A program made the position numbers and the translations under genes. The notes under the pieces were generated by a model that saw nothing but the letters and a program-made list of their open reading frames with translations, searched no databases and had not been told where the DNA came from. 64,000 nt of DNA from Pantoea sp. SOD02 (GTDB lineage: Bacteria > Pseudomonadota > Gammaproteobacteria > Enterobacterales > Enterobacteriaceae). Positions 10,954 to 19,134 of the stretch are shown here, piece by piece. Numbering within the stretch: position 1 is the stretch's first letter; every line of letters starts with the position of its first letter. The stretch lies in the NCBI RefSeq assembly GCF_024707505.1, contig NZ_CP102604.1, forward strand, positions 1,116,001 to 1,180,000, read 5' to 3'.

Positions 10954-12243
10954 ATGAATAAACTGATAACGAAGTTGGGCCTCACCAGCCTTGCGCTGTT
11001 ACCTTCTCTGGCGATGGCGGCAGCGCCTGCCGTCGCGGATAAAGCCGATAACGCCTTTATGATGATCTGTACCGCGCTGGTACTGTTTATGTCGATTCCA
11101 GGCATTGCGCTGTTCTACGGCGGTTTGATCCGCGGTAAGAACGTGCTGTCGATGCTGACGCAGGTTGCAGTGACCTTTTCGTTGGTGTGCGTGCTGTGGG
11201 TAATTTACGGCTACTCGCTGGCCTTCAGTGAAGGCAACTCCTTCTTCGGTAGCTTCCAGTGGGCGATGCTGAAAAATATTGAGCTGAAAGCGGTGATGGG
11301 CAGCTTCTATCAGTACATTCACGTTGCGTTCCAGGCTTCCTTCGCCTGTATTACCGTCGGCCTGATTGTCGGTGCGCTGGCTGAACGTATTCGCTTCTCG
11401 GCGGTACTGATTTTCGTGGTGGTTTGGCTGACGCTGGCTTACCTGCCAATCGCACACATGGTTTGGGCAGGTGGCTTGCTGGCGCAAGATGGCGCGCTCG
11501 ACTTCGCGGGCGGCACCGTGGTTCACATCAACGCTGCAGTTGCTGGCCTGGTGGGTGCTTACCTGGTGGGCAAACGTGCTGGTTTCGGCAAAGAAGCCTT
11601 CAAACCACATAACCTGCCGATGGTGTTCCTCGGTACCGCGATTCTGTATGTGGGCTGGTTCGGCTTCAACGCCGGTTCTGCTTCCTCAGCTAACGAAATC
11701 GCTGCGCTGGCGTTCCTGAATACCGTAGTGGCTACGGCGGGTGCGGTGCTGTCGTGGGTGTTCGGCGAGTGGGCGGTACGTGGTAAACCTTCTCTGCTTG
11801 GTGCCTGCTCAGGCTTCATCGCTGGTCTGGTGGCGATTACCCCAGCTTGTGGTTATGTCGGTGTCGGCGGCGCGCTGATTATCGGTCTGGCGGGTGGTTT
11901 AGCCGGTCTGTGGGGCGTAACTACCCTGAAGAAATGGCTGCGTGTTGATGACCCATGTGATGTGTTCGGTGTGCACGGCGTGTGTGGCATCCTCGGTTGT
12001 ATCCTGACCGGCGTGTTCGCGTCCTCTTCACTGGGCGGCGTAGGCTACGCAGAAGGCGTGACCATGGGCCATCAGGTTTGGATTCAGCTGTTCAGCGTGG
12101 GCGTGACCATCGTCTGGACTGCAGTTGTGGCCTTCATTGGCTTCAAACTGGCAGATATGATTGTTGGCCTGCGTGTTCCGGAAGATCAGGAACGTGAAGG
12201 TTTAGATGTGAACAGCCACGGCGAGAACGCTTACAACCAGTAA
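10954..12243 (+). CDS. amtB: Ammonium transporter AmtB
   Basis: A 429-residue Amt/Rh-family channel. A cleavable signal peptide (MNKLITKLGLTSLALLPSLAMA) precedes APAVADKADNAFMMICTALV, as in E. coli AmtB. Eleven transmembrane helices follow. The pore twin histidines lie in VVHINAAVAGLVG and VFGVHGVCGILG. The start is set by matching the E. coli signal peptide; an in-frame ATG 18 bases upstream is possible. AmtB imports ammonium at low external nitrogen and is blocked by GlnK, encoded just upstream. Confidence 0.97.
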   Translation: MNKLITKLGLTSLALLPSLAMAAAPAVADKADNAFMMICTALVLFMSIPGIALFYGGLIRGKNVLSMLTQVAVTFSLVCVLWVIYGYSLAFSEGNSFFGSFQWAMLKNIELKAVMGSFYQYIHVAFQASFACITVGLIVGALAERIRFSAVLIFVVVWLTLAYLPIAHMVWAGGLLAQDGALDFAGGTVVHINAAVAGLVGAYLVGKRAGFGKEAFKPHNLPMVFLGTAILYVGWFGFNAGSASSANEIAALAFLNTVVATAGAVLSWVFGEWAVRGKPSLLGACSGFIAGLVAITPACGYVGVGGALIIGLAGGLAGLWGVTTLKKWLRVDDPCDVFGVHGVCGILGCILTGVFASSSLGGVGYAEGVTMGHQVWIQLFSVGVTIVWTAVVAFIGFKLADMIVGLRVPEDQEREGLDVNSHGENAYNQ

Positions 12244-12289
12244 CAGCCGGGCTGAAGAAGAGCAGTGCGCTAAAATTATAAAAAGCAGA

Positions 12290-12317
12290 AGGGGCGATAA
12301 TATCGCCCCTTTTTTTA
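12290..12317 (+). terminator. Rho-independent terminator between amtB and tesB
   Basis: Arms AGGGGCGAT and ATCGCCCCT with a 3-base centre followed by seven T residues. It reads for amtB and overlaps the start of the convergent tesB 3' end. Confidence 0.9.
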
Positions 12318-13178
12318 TGCGTCGCGTTGGCGCATCACGCCTTCCTGTACCGTGGTCGCCACCAGTCGGCCATCCTGCGTATAAAACTCGCCACGCACAA
12401 AACCGCGCGCGCCGGAGGCGGAGGTGCTCACCACGCTGTACAGCAGCCATTCAGACAAGTCGAACGGGCGATGGAACCACATTGAGTGATCGATGGTGGC
12501 AACCTGCATATCGGCTTCGAGGAAGCCTTTACCGTGCGGTTGCAGCGCCACCGGCAGGAAGTTGAGATCCGAGGCATATCCCAGCAGGTATTGATGGATA
12601 CGACGATCGGCCGGTAAATCGCCATTGGCACGAATCCACACCTGACGCAGCGGCTCATCGACATGGCCTTTTAGCGGATTATGAATCTGTACCGGACGAA
12701 TATCCAGCGGACGCTCAGCGAGGAATTTTTCTTTCAGCTTGAGAGGCAGATGGGCGGCCAGCTTTTTCGCCAAATCCTGTTCCGATGGCAGATTATCCGG
12801 GCCCGGCACCTGCGGCATGCTGTTCTGATGCTCGAAGCCGCTTTCAGGTGCCTGGAACGAGGCCGTCATGTAGAAGATCGGTTGGCCATTCTGTACCGCG
12901 CTGACGCGGCGTGCGCTGAAGCTTTTGCCGTCACGCAGCGTTTCGACATCATAGATGATGGCTTTTTGGCTATCGCCTGGACGCAAAAAATAGCTGTGGA
13001 AAGAGTGAATGATGCGCTCTTCCGGCACCGTTTGTTTCGCGGCATACAGCGCCTGGCCAACTACCTGGCCACCAAACACCTGGCGTAGACCAAGATCTTC
13101 GCTCTGACCACGAAACAGGCCTTCTTCCAGTTTTTCCAGATTTAATAAATTAAGCAGGTTGTGCAGTGCCTGGCTCAT
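12315..13178 (-). CDS. tesB: Acyl-CoA thioesterase II TesB
   Basis: A 287-residue double hot-dog thioesterase. The start is [20 protein letters not shown], as in E. coli TesB (286 residues); longer upstream in-frame starts are not supported. [13 protein letters not shown] (residues 35-47) and the C-terminal half with [18 protein letters not shown] (catalytic Asp) are family hallmarks. It hydrolyses a broad range of medium- and long-chain acyl-CoAs. It is convergent with amtB, as in E. coli. Confidence 0.96.
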   Translation of the reverse strand: MSQALHNLLNLLNLEKLEEGLFRGQSEDLGLRQVFGGQVVGQALYAAKQTVPEERIIHSFHSYFLRPGDSQKAIIYDVETLRDGKSFSARRVSAVQNGQPIFYMTASFQAPESGFEHQNSMPQVPGPDNLPSEQDLAKKLAAHLPLKLKEKFLAERPLDIRPVQIHNPLKGHVDEPLRQVWIRANGDLPADRRIHQYLLGYASDLNFLPVALQPHGKGFLEADMQVATIDHSMWFHRPFDLSEWLLYSVVSTSASGARGFVRGEFYTQDGRLVATTVQEGVMRQRDA

Positions 13179-13383
13179 AGCGGATTCCTCAGCGTGACTA
13201 ATCGCGTCAGTGTGAAAGATCCGACCAGTTTCCGTCAATGATTTTGCCGCGATTTCAGTGGGCTGGCGGAAGGTTTAGGCGCAATGCCGATATTTGTGCC
13301 AGAATTAAGGTCATTCGGCGGCTGAAAAGCTAAGCATTCAATTTACCGCCGACAATCATAGTGTTCATAAGGAGACGACATCG

Positions 13384-13941
13384 ATGAAAATCTGGCAAGT
13401 TATTAGCGGTATGACCCTGGCAGCGGCGATTACCGGTTGTGCGGACCATAGCAAGCCGGTGGCCACACCTACACTCGGCTCAGCGGTAGCGGGGCAGCAG
13501 GCCGCCATTGCGCAGCCGAATGTCAGTGGTTCGGTGTATATCCGCCAGCGCATCGCGCTGCCACCGGATTCCGTGCTAACCGTAACGCTGTCTGATGCAT
13601 CGCTGGCCGATGCGCCTTCGAAAGTGTTGTCGCAGCGCGTAGTGCGTACGGAAGGCAAACAGTCACCGTTCCAGTTTGTCTTGCCGTTCAATCCGGCTGA
13701 CATCCAGCCGAACGCGCGCATTCTGTTAAGTGCGGCGATTTCGATTGATGGCAAGCTGGCGTTTATCACCGATACGGTGAAACCGGTGATTAATCAGGGC
13801 GGAACAAAAGCCGAACTGCTGTTGGTGCCTGTGACTAACGTCGCGATGCAAACCCAGCCGGGTGCCGCAACAACCGTGCCTTCGACTTCACCTACGCAGG
13901 TGACGCCATCGTCTTCGGTGCCGGCACCGACGAGTTTGTAA
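13384..13941 (+). CDS. ybaY: YbaY-family outer-membrane lipoprotein
   Basis: A 185-residue lipoprotein. The N-terminus MKIWQVISGMTLAAAITGC ends in a lipobox (ITGC, Cys19). The region around residues 48-135 is the YbaY domain (VSGSVYIRQRIALPPDSVLTVTL), a beta-sandwich of the type III secretion system chaperone lipoprotein class. The last 40 residues are a low-complexity Pro/Thr/Ser tail (TVPSTSPTQVTPSSSVPAPT). Function is unproven; the E. coli gene sits at the same place between tesB and ffs. Confidence 0.85.
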   Translation: MKIWQVISGMTLAAAITGCADHSKPVATPTLGSAVAGQQAAIAQPNVSGSVYIRQRIALPPDSVLTVTLSDASLADAPSKVLSQRVVRTEGKQSPFQFVLPFNPADIQPNARILLSAAISIDGKLAFITDTVKPVINQGGTKAELLLVPVTNVAMQTQPGAATTVPSTSPTQVTPSSSVPAPTSL

Positions 13942-13963
13942 TCTACCAAACGGCATAGGCCAA

Positions 13964-14072
13964 GCGCACAGGCCCGCTGCCGTGGAGTAAAGCGTCACAC
14001 GCCATGGATGGCGTGTGCCGAGCGATCAGGGACGAGACAGCGGCTTTACGGAACGGCAGCGGGCTTGTGCGC
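13964..14072. repeat. 109-bp imperfect palindromic element between ybaY and ybaZ
   Basis: Outer arms GCGCACAGGCCCGCTGCCGT (13964-13983) and its reverse complement with one mismatch (14053-14072), continuing inward with a GTAAAGC pairing. They enclose an inner perfect hairpin with arms CACACGCCAT / ATGGCGTGTG (13996-14017). No coding potential. The structure resembles a miniature palindromic insertion of the ERIC type, but it does not match the ERIC consensus as I know it; the family is not identified. Confidence 0.6.
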
Positions 14073-14086
14073 GACATATCGCACCG

Positions 14087-14398
14087 CTAAATTTCCCAAC
14101 GATATTTTTCCAGCTCAATCTCCCCAGCATCGCTCACTTCAATCCCTTCCGCTTCCAGCGCATCCCGCTGACGAAACAGATCGTCGCCCTGCAGTGAAAT
14201 GCGGCCATGGCGATTGATAACGCGAAACCAGGGTAATTTACTGCCTTCCGGCAAACGACGTAATACGCCACCTACCTGACGTGCTGCGCGTGGCGAACCG
14301 GCCAACTGTGCAACATCACCGTAAGTGGTGACCTTTCCTGGCGGAATGGCTGCAATGATTTGCCACACGCGCTCAGAGAAATTGTTTTGGTCGCTCAT
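14087..14398 (-). CDS. atl: Alkyltransferase-like DNA repair protein Atl (YbaZ)
   Basis: A 103-residue protein homologous to the C-terminal domain of O6-alkylguanine-DNA alkyltransferase. The start MSDQNNFSERVWQIIAAIPP follows the family; the upstream in-frame extension would run into the 4.5S RNA gene. The normal PCHR active site is replaced: LPWFRVINRHG has Trp where MGMT has the acceptor Cys, the defining feature of Atl proteins. Atl binds O6-alkylguanine and flags it for nucleotide excision repair. The helix-turn-helix with the Arg finger is SPRAARQVGGVLRRLPEG. Confidence 0.93.
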   Translation of the reverse strand: MSDQNNFSERVWQIIAAIPPGKVTTYGDVAQLAGSPRAARQVGGVLRRLPEGSKLPWFRVINRHGRISLQGDDLFRQRDALEAEGIEVSDAGEIELEKYRWEI

Positions 14399-14567
14399 AT
14401 GCGCACCTATTTTCATCAGGAAAGGGCAAACTTTAGCATGCAGAAGGGTAGACATCAGCGCATTGCTGTGTGCTTGTGCAAGAAACCAACGGTTGTCGGG
14501 CCTGCGCTTGCAATTGCCAGGGGCATACTTGATAATGCCTGCGCTCTCGAAATGAGGGCTTGTCAAT

Positions 14568-14680
14568 GGGGGCCCTGTTGGTTCTCCCGCAATGCTAACT
14601 TGTGAACTCGGTCAGATCCGGAAGGAAGCAGCCGCAGCAGGCGACGCGTGTGCCGGGATGTAGCTGGCAGGGCCCCCACC
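14568..14680 (+). ncRNA. ffs: 4.5S RNA of the signal recognition particle
   Basis: About 113 bases, closed by GGGGGCCCTG at the 5' end and CAGGGCCCCC at the 3' end. The central conserved hairpin contains the Ffh-binding core with TCAGATCCGGAAGGAAGCAG and the GGAAG tetraloop region. It matches E. coli 4.5S RNA (114 nt) in size and core sequence. It forms the SRP with Ffh and guides membrane proteins to FtsY. The ends are set by analogy to the E. coli mature RNA. Confidence 0.97.
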
Positions 14681-14801
14681 ATTTTGTACCCGCCTAATAC
14701 TCCACAGAATTTTACGCACAGAGAAATCTGGCAATCCTTTGCCTGTGATTCAATCCTTGATTAATACGATGATGGTGCAGAGCGGCTGTTAGGGGAAAAA
14801 C

Positions 14802-15020
14802 TTAGCGGACGAACTTCCAGACAGAAACCGGTACTTTATCGTAAAGCTTATTCATGGTCAGTTCAGCCAGACGATGATCGGCTGCCGAATAGAATACCGC
14901 GAGTTCATTATCAGGTAATTCATACTTGTTTTTTTCGATAACCCGTTCAAGGGTATCGATTGAGCGACAGCGGCGCAGTCGCATCAAATAATCTGTTTTG
15001 GTTAAGGCTTGGTTGCTCAT
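14802..15020 (-). CDS. hha: Hemolysin expression modulator Hha
   Basis: A 72-residue Hha/YmoA protein. These small proteins bind H-NS oligomerisation domains and strengthen silencing of horizontally acquired AT-rich [43 protein letters not shown] and the C-terminal [10 protein letters not shown] are diagnostic. It is the second gene of the tomB-hha operon, 24 bases after tomB, as in E. coli, where the pair also acts as a toxin-antitoxin-like module in biofilm control. Confidence 0.97.
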   Translation of the reverse strand: MSNQALTKTDYLMRLRRCRSIDTLERVIEKNKYELPDNELAVFYSAADHRLAELTMNKLYDKVPVSVWKFVR

Positions 15021-15044
15021 AAATAAACCGGTCTCAGTCTGGTG

Positions 15045-15422
15045 CTAAAAGGAATGGCTAGGTTGTTGGAGATAAGCACACTCTTCGGCAAACAGATTAA
15101 ATAAACGTTTTGCTGAACGCTGCCACCGTTGAAGATCCTGAGTATTGATTCCATAGCTGCTGAACAGCATAAAGGTATCGTCAAGATATTCATCGATTTG
15201 CGTAATCAGGGCTTCATCTTCAACGTGCTTAATTTTGTAATTCATCGTGAAAGAAGCGATATGCTCAATCAAATCGTTGAGCTGTAAATTGCTTTCCGAA
15301 GTAGGATCATTAACCCAACCATGATGGCTATCAGTCAATGTCGCCATACTTTCGTCGAACAAGTTCTCACACAGGTATTTAAGCTGGGCAATATCATGCC
15401 GTTTCGGTGAGTATTCGTCCAT
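15045..15422 (-). CDS. tomB: Hha partner/antidote TomB
   Basis: A 125-residue acidic protein starting MDEYSPKRHDIAQLKYLCEN, with GGAGGGG seven bases ahead; a longer upstream start is unlikely. It matches E. coli TomB (YbaJ) through WVNDPTSESNLQLNDLIEHIA and the LFNLFAEECAYLQQP tail. TomB attenuates Hha toxicity, in E. coli through oxygen-dependent oxidation of a conserved Hha cysteine; Hha here has a Cys in LRRCRS. Confidence 0.96.
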   Translation of the reverse strand: MDEYSPKRHDIAQLKYLCENLFDESMATLTDSHHGWVNDPTSESNLQLNDLIEHIASFTMNYKIKHVEDEALITQIDEYLDDTFMLFSSYGINTQDLQRWQRSAKRLFNLFAEECAYLQQPSHSF

Positions 15423-15569
15423 CTTTTTCCCCTCCATAGCTAGCACAGTTACCGCAGCGCGGCGAGATTAGGAAAAGCTACCAGGAAGCGATCTCGAATA
15501 AAATTGAATTCAGCGACTCCTTAAATGTAATCCACAATCATTAGCTTTGCTCACCTCAATTACCAAATA

Positions 15570-15923
15570 TTACAATTCGTCGGCAGGAGAGGGGCGCTCA
15601 TTGTCAATCACTTCAAACACCAGCGCGCCGGGCGTTACCTGAAACAACACTTCTTCACGACGCTTAAACGTTTCATTTAAATCCAGGCAAGGATTAAATA
15701 AATTCCAGCTGAAATCGTAAAGCATTTTAAATCGATTGTTGTTGGTTGGTTGAATAGAAATAATCTGGAAGCTCTCGGGAACTAATTGCGCGTTTTGAGA
15801 ATACCACTGTAAATCACCGGCTAATGCCTCGGCTATTTTGAGAATATTCCCCTGGATAATTCTTACCAACTTTTCGCAATCGTCCTCATCCACAGCAATA
15901 TCACAATGAATAATAGACGGCAT
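15570..15923 (-). CDS. Hypothetical acidic protein, 117 residues
   Basis: I do not recognise this protein. It is acidic, has no signal peptide or membrane segment, and reads as a compact alpha/beta domain: MPSIIHCDIAVDEDDCEKLV, then IIQGNILKIAEALAGDLQWY, then alternating polar and aromatic stretches, then EVLFQVTPGALVFEVID. It has its own transcription unit between tomB and the Zur-controlled metal transporter; the E. coli locus has no equivalent. Codon use looks slightly richer in AT than in the flanking metabolic genes. It could be a lineage-specific accessory gene. Confidence 0.6.
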   Translation of the reverse strand: MPSIIHCDIAVDEDDCEKLVRIIQGNILKIAEALAGDLQWYSQNAQLVPESFQIISIQPTNNNRFKMLYDFSWNLFNPCLDLNETFKRREEVLFQVTPGALVFEVIDNERPSPADEL

Positions 15924-16132
15924 TTTGTATCCAGTAAAAGAATGATGTTTCTATCATTGAGCTTATTGGGTGACATTGCAAGTCGCTAATAAACAGAAAG
16001 AGTAATCGTTGTGATGGGTTTCATAACTCAATCATGGCGAAACGGCGAATTACAGCGGTAATCGTCTTGAGCGATCAACTTTTGAAACACTTTTGCTCGG
16101 GCGCAATAGAGGAAGATTCGGGTAACATAATT

Positions 16133-16145
16133 GTTATGTTATAAC
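16133..16145 (+). promoter_or_regulatory. Zur operator ahead of the metal ABC transporter operon
   Basis: GTTATGTTATAAC matches the enterobacterial Zur core GTTATANTATAAC with one difference, and the flanking TT and ATTT extend the dyad. It lies 11 bases before the small peptide gene and 118 bases before the transporter ATPase gene, so Zn-Zur would block transcription when zinc is plentiful. Confidence 0.88.
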
Positions 16146-16156
16146 ATTTTTGGTTG

Positions 16157-16267
16157 ATGAGTATGAATCACAGCGGTTTACTTCTTTCCCTGGGCGGCCG
16201 TTTGCTGGTTGCGCTGATGCTGATTGCCTTTCTGGCAATAGCCTTATGGTGGGGCATGCAGAAATGA
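16157..16267 (+). CDS. 36-residue single-pass membrane peptide at the head of the Zur operon
   Basis: An open frame of 36 codons encoding MSMNHSGLLLSLGGRLLVAL, then a hydrophobic MLIAFLAIALWWGMQK end: one transmembrane helix (about residues 13-33) with a short polar N-terminus. A second start at 16163 would give 34 residues. Its stop overlaps the ATG of the ATPase gene (ATGA at 16264-16267), typical of translational coupling, and the Zur box lies just upstream. I know no named family. The hydrophobic run and coupling argue that it is real; the weak ribosome binding site argues for caution. Confidence 0.6.
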   Translation: MSMNHSGLLLSLGGRLLVALMLIAFLAIALWWGMQK

Positions 16268-16920
16268 TGCATTTCAACCGCTTACAAGCAGGTTATCAAG
16301 GCCGTGCGGTGACGCCTGTCGTTAATGGTGAGCTGGCAAAGGGCAGCATGACGGCGCTGATTGGCGCTAATGGCACCGGCAAATCGACCTTATTGAAAAC
16401 CATTGCCGGCTTACTGCCGCCGATTTCCGGCAGCTGCGAATTGCAGATCCCACGTAAAGCGCTGGGCTGGTTACCACAACGCAGTGAACTCGAAACCCGC
16501 TTTCCTCTTACTGCTTATGAACTGGTGGCGATGGGCTGTTGGCCACGCTGCGGCTGGTTTGGTGGCATTAATCGCGCCTTACGTCTGGAAATTGATGCCG
16601 CGCTGGATGCGGTGCAAATGCGTGAATTTGCCGATGCGCAGCCAGCCACTTTATCTGGCGGACAACTGCAGCGCGTGCTGTTCGCGCGCCTAATGTTGCA
16701 GCGCAGTCAGCTCTGGCTGCTGGATGAACCCTTCAACGGCATTGATAGCCAAACCGTCACTTTACTGATGTCGATCCTCGAACAGCAGCAGCAGGCGGGC
16801 ACCACATTATTAGTGGTGCTACACGATCGGCCGCTGGTGGCGCGCTATTTTCAGGATGTGTTATCGCTCGATGACGCTGATTCCGCACAAACGCCAACGT
16901 TGCGTAGGGTAGCGTCGTGA
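16264..16920 (+). CDS. Zinc/manganese ABC transporter ATP-binding protein (AztA/ZnuC-like)
   Basis: A 218-residue ATPase. Walker A is GANGTGKSTL (residues 36-45), the signature LSGGQLQRV, Walker B LWLLDEPFNGID and the H-loop VVLHDRP. The start MMHFNRLQAGYQGRAV is chosen because it overlaps the preceding peptide by ATGA; the longer in-frame reading would cross the Zur operator. It is the first classical gene of a three-gene cluster A-I metal importer (ATPase, permease, binding protein). Zinc as substrate is inferred from the Zur box; E. coli-type ZnuC is longer, so this is a second, AztA-like system. Confidence 0.85.
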   Translation: MMHFNRLQAGYQGRAVTPVVNGELAKGSMTALIGANGTGKSTLLKTIAGLLPPISGSCELQIPRKALGWLPQRSELETRFPLTAYELVAMGCWPRCGWFGGINRALRLEIDAALDAVQMREFADAQPATLSGGQLQRVLFARLMLQRSQLWLLDEPFNGIDSQTVTLLMSILEQQQQAGTTLLVVLHDRPLVARYFQDVLSLDDADSAQTPTLRRVAS

Positions 16921-17756
16921 CATTACTTCAACCCTTTATCGAATTTGGTTTCATGCGCCGTGCGTTGGTGGCCTGCATTGCATTAGCAATTAGCGCCACG
17001 CCGCTGGGCGTTTTCCTCTCCCTACGCCGCATGAGTCTGGTCGGCGATGCGCTATCACATGCGGTATTACCCGGAGCGGCGATTGGATATCTGGTGTCGG
17101 GATTATCGCTGGTGGCGATGGGCATTGGCGGCCTGATTGCCGGTTTGGCGGTGGCGCTGCTCTCGGGGGCGGTCAGCCGTTATACGCACCTCAAAGAGGA
17201 TGCCAGTTTTTCGGGCTTCTACCTCGGCTCTCTCGCACTCGGCGTCACGCTGGTGTCACTGCGTGGTTCCAGCGTTGATCTGCTGCACGTGTTATTTGGA
17301 TCGCTGCTGGCGGTGGATAACGCGGCAATTCTGCTGGTTGGCGGCATTGCCGCTACGACCTTGCTGCTGCTGGTGGTGATCTTCCGTCCGTTGGTGATCG
17401 ATGCCTTCGATCCCGATTTCCTGCGCGCACAGGGCAAATGGAGCGCACCGCTGGTGCATGGTCTGTTCCTGATGCTGGTGGTGCTCAATCTGGTGGCGGG
17501 TTTTCAGGTGCTGGGCACGCTGATGTCGGTGGGATTGATGATGCTGCCGGCCACCAGCGCACGCTTCTGGAGTCGCCATCTGGCTTGCATGCTCGGCATC
17601 GCCATGCTGCTGGCGATCATCTCTGCATTTATCGGTTTGATTCTTTCGTGGCATTTCTCGCTGCCGGCTGGACCGGCGGTGGTGCTGAGTGCTGCGGTGC
17701 TGTTTCTGCTTTCTGTTTTGACAGGACCATGTGGCGGCCTGTTGCGCCGTCGATAA
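16917..17756 (+). CDS. Zinc/manganese ABC transporter permease (AztB/ZnuB-like)
   Basis: A 279-residue ABC-3 family permease with eight or so hydrophobic helices. SLRRMSLVGDALSHAVLPGAAIGYL (residues 31-55) is the conserved stretch of metal permeases, and the coupling region is near ATSARFWSRHL. It starts with GTG, overlapping the ATPase stop (GTGA), so translation is coupled. It transports metal released by the periplasmic binding protein encoded next. Confidence 0.88.
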   Translation: MTLLQPFIEFGFMRRALVACIALAISATPLGVFLSLRRMSLVGDALSHAVLPGAAIGYLVSGLSLVAMGIGGLIAGLAVALLSGAVSRYTHLKEDASFSGFYLGSLALGVTLVSLRGSSVDLLHVLFGSLLAVDNAAILLVGGIAATTLLLLVVIFRPLVIDAFDPDFLRAQGKWSAPLVHGLFLMLVVLNLVAGFQVLGTLMSVGLMMLPATSARFWSRHLACMLGIAMLLAIISAFIGLILSWHFSLPAGPAVVLSAAVLFLLSVLTGPCGGLLRRR

Positions 17757-17778
17757 CGAAACCAATAAGGGGATATGA

Positions 17779-18657
17779 ATGAAAAAGTTACCGCTGAGTC
17801 TGGCGATTGGCGCCATGCTGATTAGCCCACTGTCGCTGGCGAAGAGGGTTGATGTTGTGGCGAGTTTTACCGTGCTGGCGGATATCGTTAAACAGGTCGG
17901 TGGCGATCACGTCAACGTGAAATCGCTGGTCGGCCCGAACGGCGATCCGCACACCTTCGAACCGACGCCGCAAGATAGCCAGGCGCTGTCGAAAGCGGAT
18001 GTGGTGTTTGTCAGCGGTTTGGGCATGGAAGGTTGGATGGATCGCCTGATTAGCGCGTCAGGTTATAAAGGCACCATCGTAGTGGCCTCGAACGGTGTTA
18101 ACACGCGCAAGATGGAAGAGGACGGTAAAAGCGTCACCGATCCGCACGCGTGGAACAGCATGCAAAACGGTGTGATCTACGCCACCAATGTGATGAATGC
18201 GCTGATCAAAGCCGATCCTGAAGATGCGGCGGATATTCGCAAAAGCGGGGAAAGCTACATTCAGCAGTTGCAAAAGCTAGATAGCTGGGCGAAAACCGCC
18301 TTTGCTGAAGTACCGAAGAACAAACGTAAGGTCCTGACCAGCCACGATGCCTTTGGCTACTTTGGCCAACGTTATGGCGTTAGTTTCCTTGCGCCGGTGG
18401 GCTTCTCTACAGAAGCGGAAGCCAGCGCCAGCGATGTGGCTTCGATCATCAAACAGCTGAAGGCCGAGCACATCAAAACTTACTTCATGGAGAATCAAAC
18501 CGATCCGCGTCTGGTAAAACAGATTGCCAGCGAAACCGGCGCACAGCCGGGCGGGGAACTTTATCCTGAAGCGCTGTCGGAAGCGAATGGCCCGGCAGCG
18601 ACCTATGTTGCTGCGTTCAAACACAATGTGGACGCCATTCTGCATAGTATGAAGTAA
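17779..18657 (+). CDS. Periplasmic zinc/manganese-binding protein of the ABC transporter (AztC/ZnuA-like)
   Basis: A 292-residue cluster A-I solute-binding protein. A signal peptide (MKKLPLSLAIGAMLISPLSLA) precedes RVDVVASFTVLADIVKQVGG. The metal-site histidines are visible in DPHTFEPTPQD, TDPHAWNS and SHDAFGYFG, with the fourth acidic ligand expected near the C-terminus. There is no His-rich loop of the ZnuA kind, which makes it closer to AztC/manganese-type proteins. It ends the operon and is convergent with rpmJ2. Confidence 0.87.
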   Translation: MKKLPLSLAIGAMLISPLSLAKRVDVVASFTVLADIVKQVGGDHVNVKSLVGPNGDPHTFEPTPQDSQALSKADVVFVSGLGMEGWMDRLISASGYKGTIVVASNGVNTRKMEEDGKSVTDPHAWNSMQNGVIYATNVMNALIKADPEDAADIRKSGESYIQQLQKLDSWAKTAFAEVPKNKRKVLTSHDAFGYFGQRYGVSFLAPVGFSTEAEASASDVASIIKQLKAEHIKTYFMENQTDPRLVKQIASETGAQPGGELYPEALSEANGPAATYVAAFKHNVDAILHSMK

Positions 18658-18683
18658 AAAAAAGGCCGGGGAGCATCCCGGCC
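18656..18683 (-). terminator. Terminator of rpmE2-rpmJ2, also between convergent units
   Basis: Arms GGCCGGG (18664-18670) and CCCGGCC (18677-18683) with a 6-base loop. On the minus strand the hairpin is followed by an eight-T run, so it mainly ends the rpmE2-rpmJ2 transcript. It overlaps the stop of the transporter operon. Confidence 0.85.
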
Positions 18684-18701
18684 AATTATCACGACACTTT
18701 C

Positions 18702-18842
18702 CTACCTTTTTTTCTTTCTTCCCTGAACCGCCTTAAAGCGCGGATTGGTTTTGCAAATCACATAAATGCGACCTTTACGACGCACGACTTTGCAATCTTT
18801 ATGGCGCGTCTTTGCAGAGCGCAATGAACTCAATACCTGCAT
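18702..18842 (-). CDS. rpmJ2: Zinc-independent ribosomal protein L36 paralogue
   Basis: A 46-residue basic protein, [20 protein letters not shown] followed by [20 protein letters not shown] and a GRKKKR tail. It matches the YkgO type of L36: it keeps the [18 protein letters not shown] frame but lacks the complete four-ligand zinc ribbon, having only two Cys. It replaces zinc-containing L36 when zinc is scarce, freeing metal. It follows rpmE2 by 15 bases; the pair lies behind a Zur box. Confidence 0.95.
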   Translation of the reverse strand: MQVLSSLRSAKTRHKDCKVVRRKGRIYVICKTNPRFKAVQGRKKKR

Positions 18843-18857
18843 CTCTTCTCTCCAGCG

Positions 18858-19115
18858 TTACTTGTTGCGCGACAGGAAGCTGCCAAAACGCTGGTTGAAG
18901 CGCGCGGTGCTGCCTTCTTTGGCGAAATCTTTCTGTTTGCCGGTGTAGAACACGTGGGATTTTGACGAGACATCCAGCGTGACATACGGCAGCACTTCAC
19001 CTTCAAACTCAATGGTGCGCTCAGTCTTAATAGTGGAGCCGACTTTGAAGTATTCGTTGGCCGAGGTGTCGTGGAACACCACTGGGCGATAAAGGGGATG
19101 GATATTCGGTTTCAT
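18858..19115 (-). CDS. rpmE2: Zinc-independent ribosomal protein L31 type B
   Basis: An 85-residue L31 paralogue of the YkgM (C-minus) type. [20 protein letters not shown] and FEVGST-like [19 protein letters not shown] match the family, and the CxxC zinc ligands of L31 are absent. It replaces L31 during zinc starvation. Transcription starts from a region containing a perfect Zur core (19135-19147), 20 bases ahead of the ATG. Confidence 0.96.
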   Translation of the reverse strand: MKPNIHPLYRPVVFHDTSANEYFKVGSTIKTERTIEFEGEVLPYVTLDVSSKSHVFYTGKQKDFAKEGSTARFNQRFGSFLSRNK

Positions 19116-19134
19116 AGTAACCTCGTTATGTAAT

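Noticed and set aside
13964..14072. ERIC element identity for the 109-bp palindrome
   Set aside because: The size is similar to ERIC (about 127 bp) but the arms do not match the ERIC consensus as I recall it, so only an unnamed palindromic element is reported.
14399..14566. N-terminal extension of atl by 56 codons
   Set aside because: Would run into 4.5S RNA and has no family support; the ATG at 14398 matches known Atl starts.
17292..17816. Long antisense frame opposite the metal permease and similar long frames opposite mdlB, purK and htpG
   Set aside because: They mirror codon bias of the real gene on the other strand (His/Arg/Gln-rich) and lack starts, ribosome sites and family motifs.
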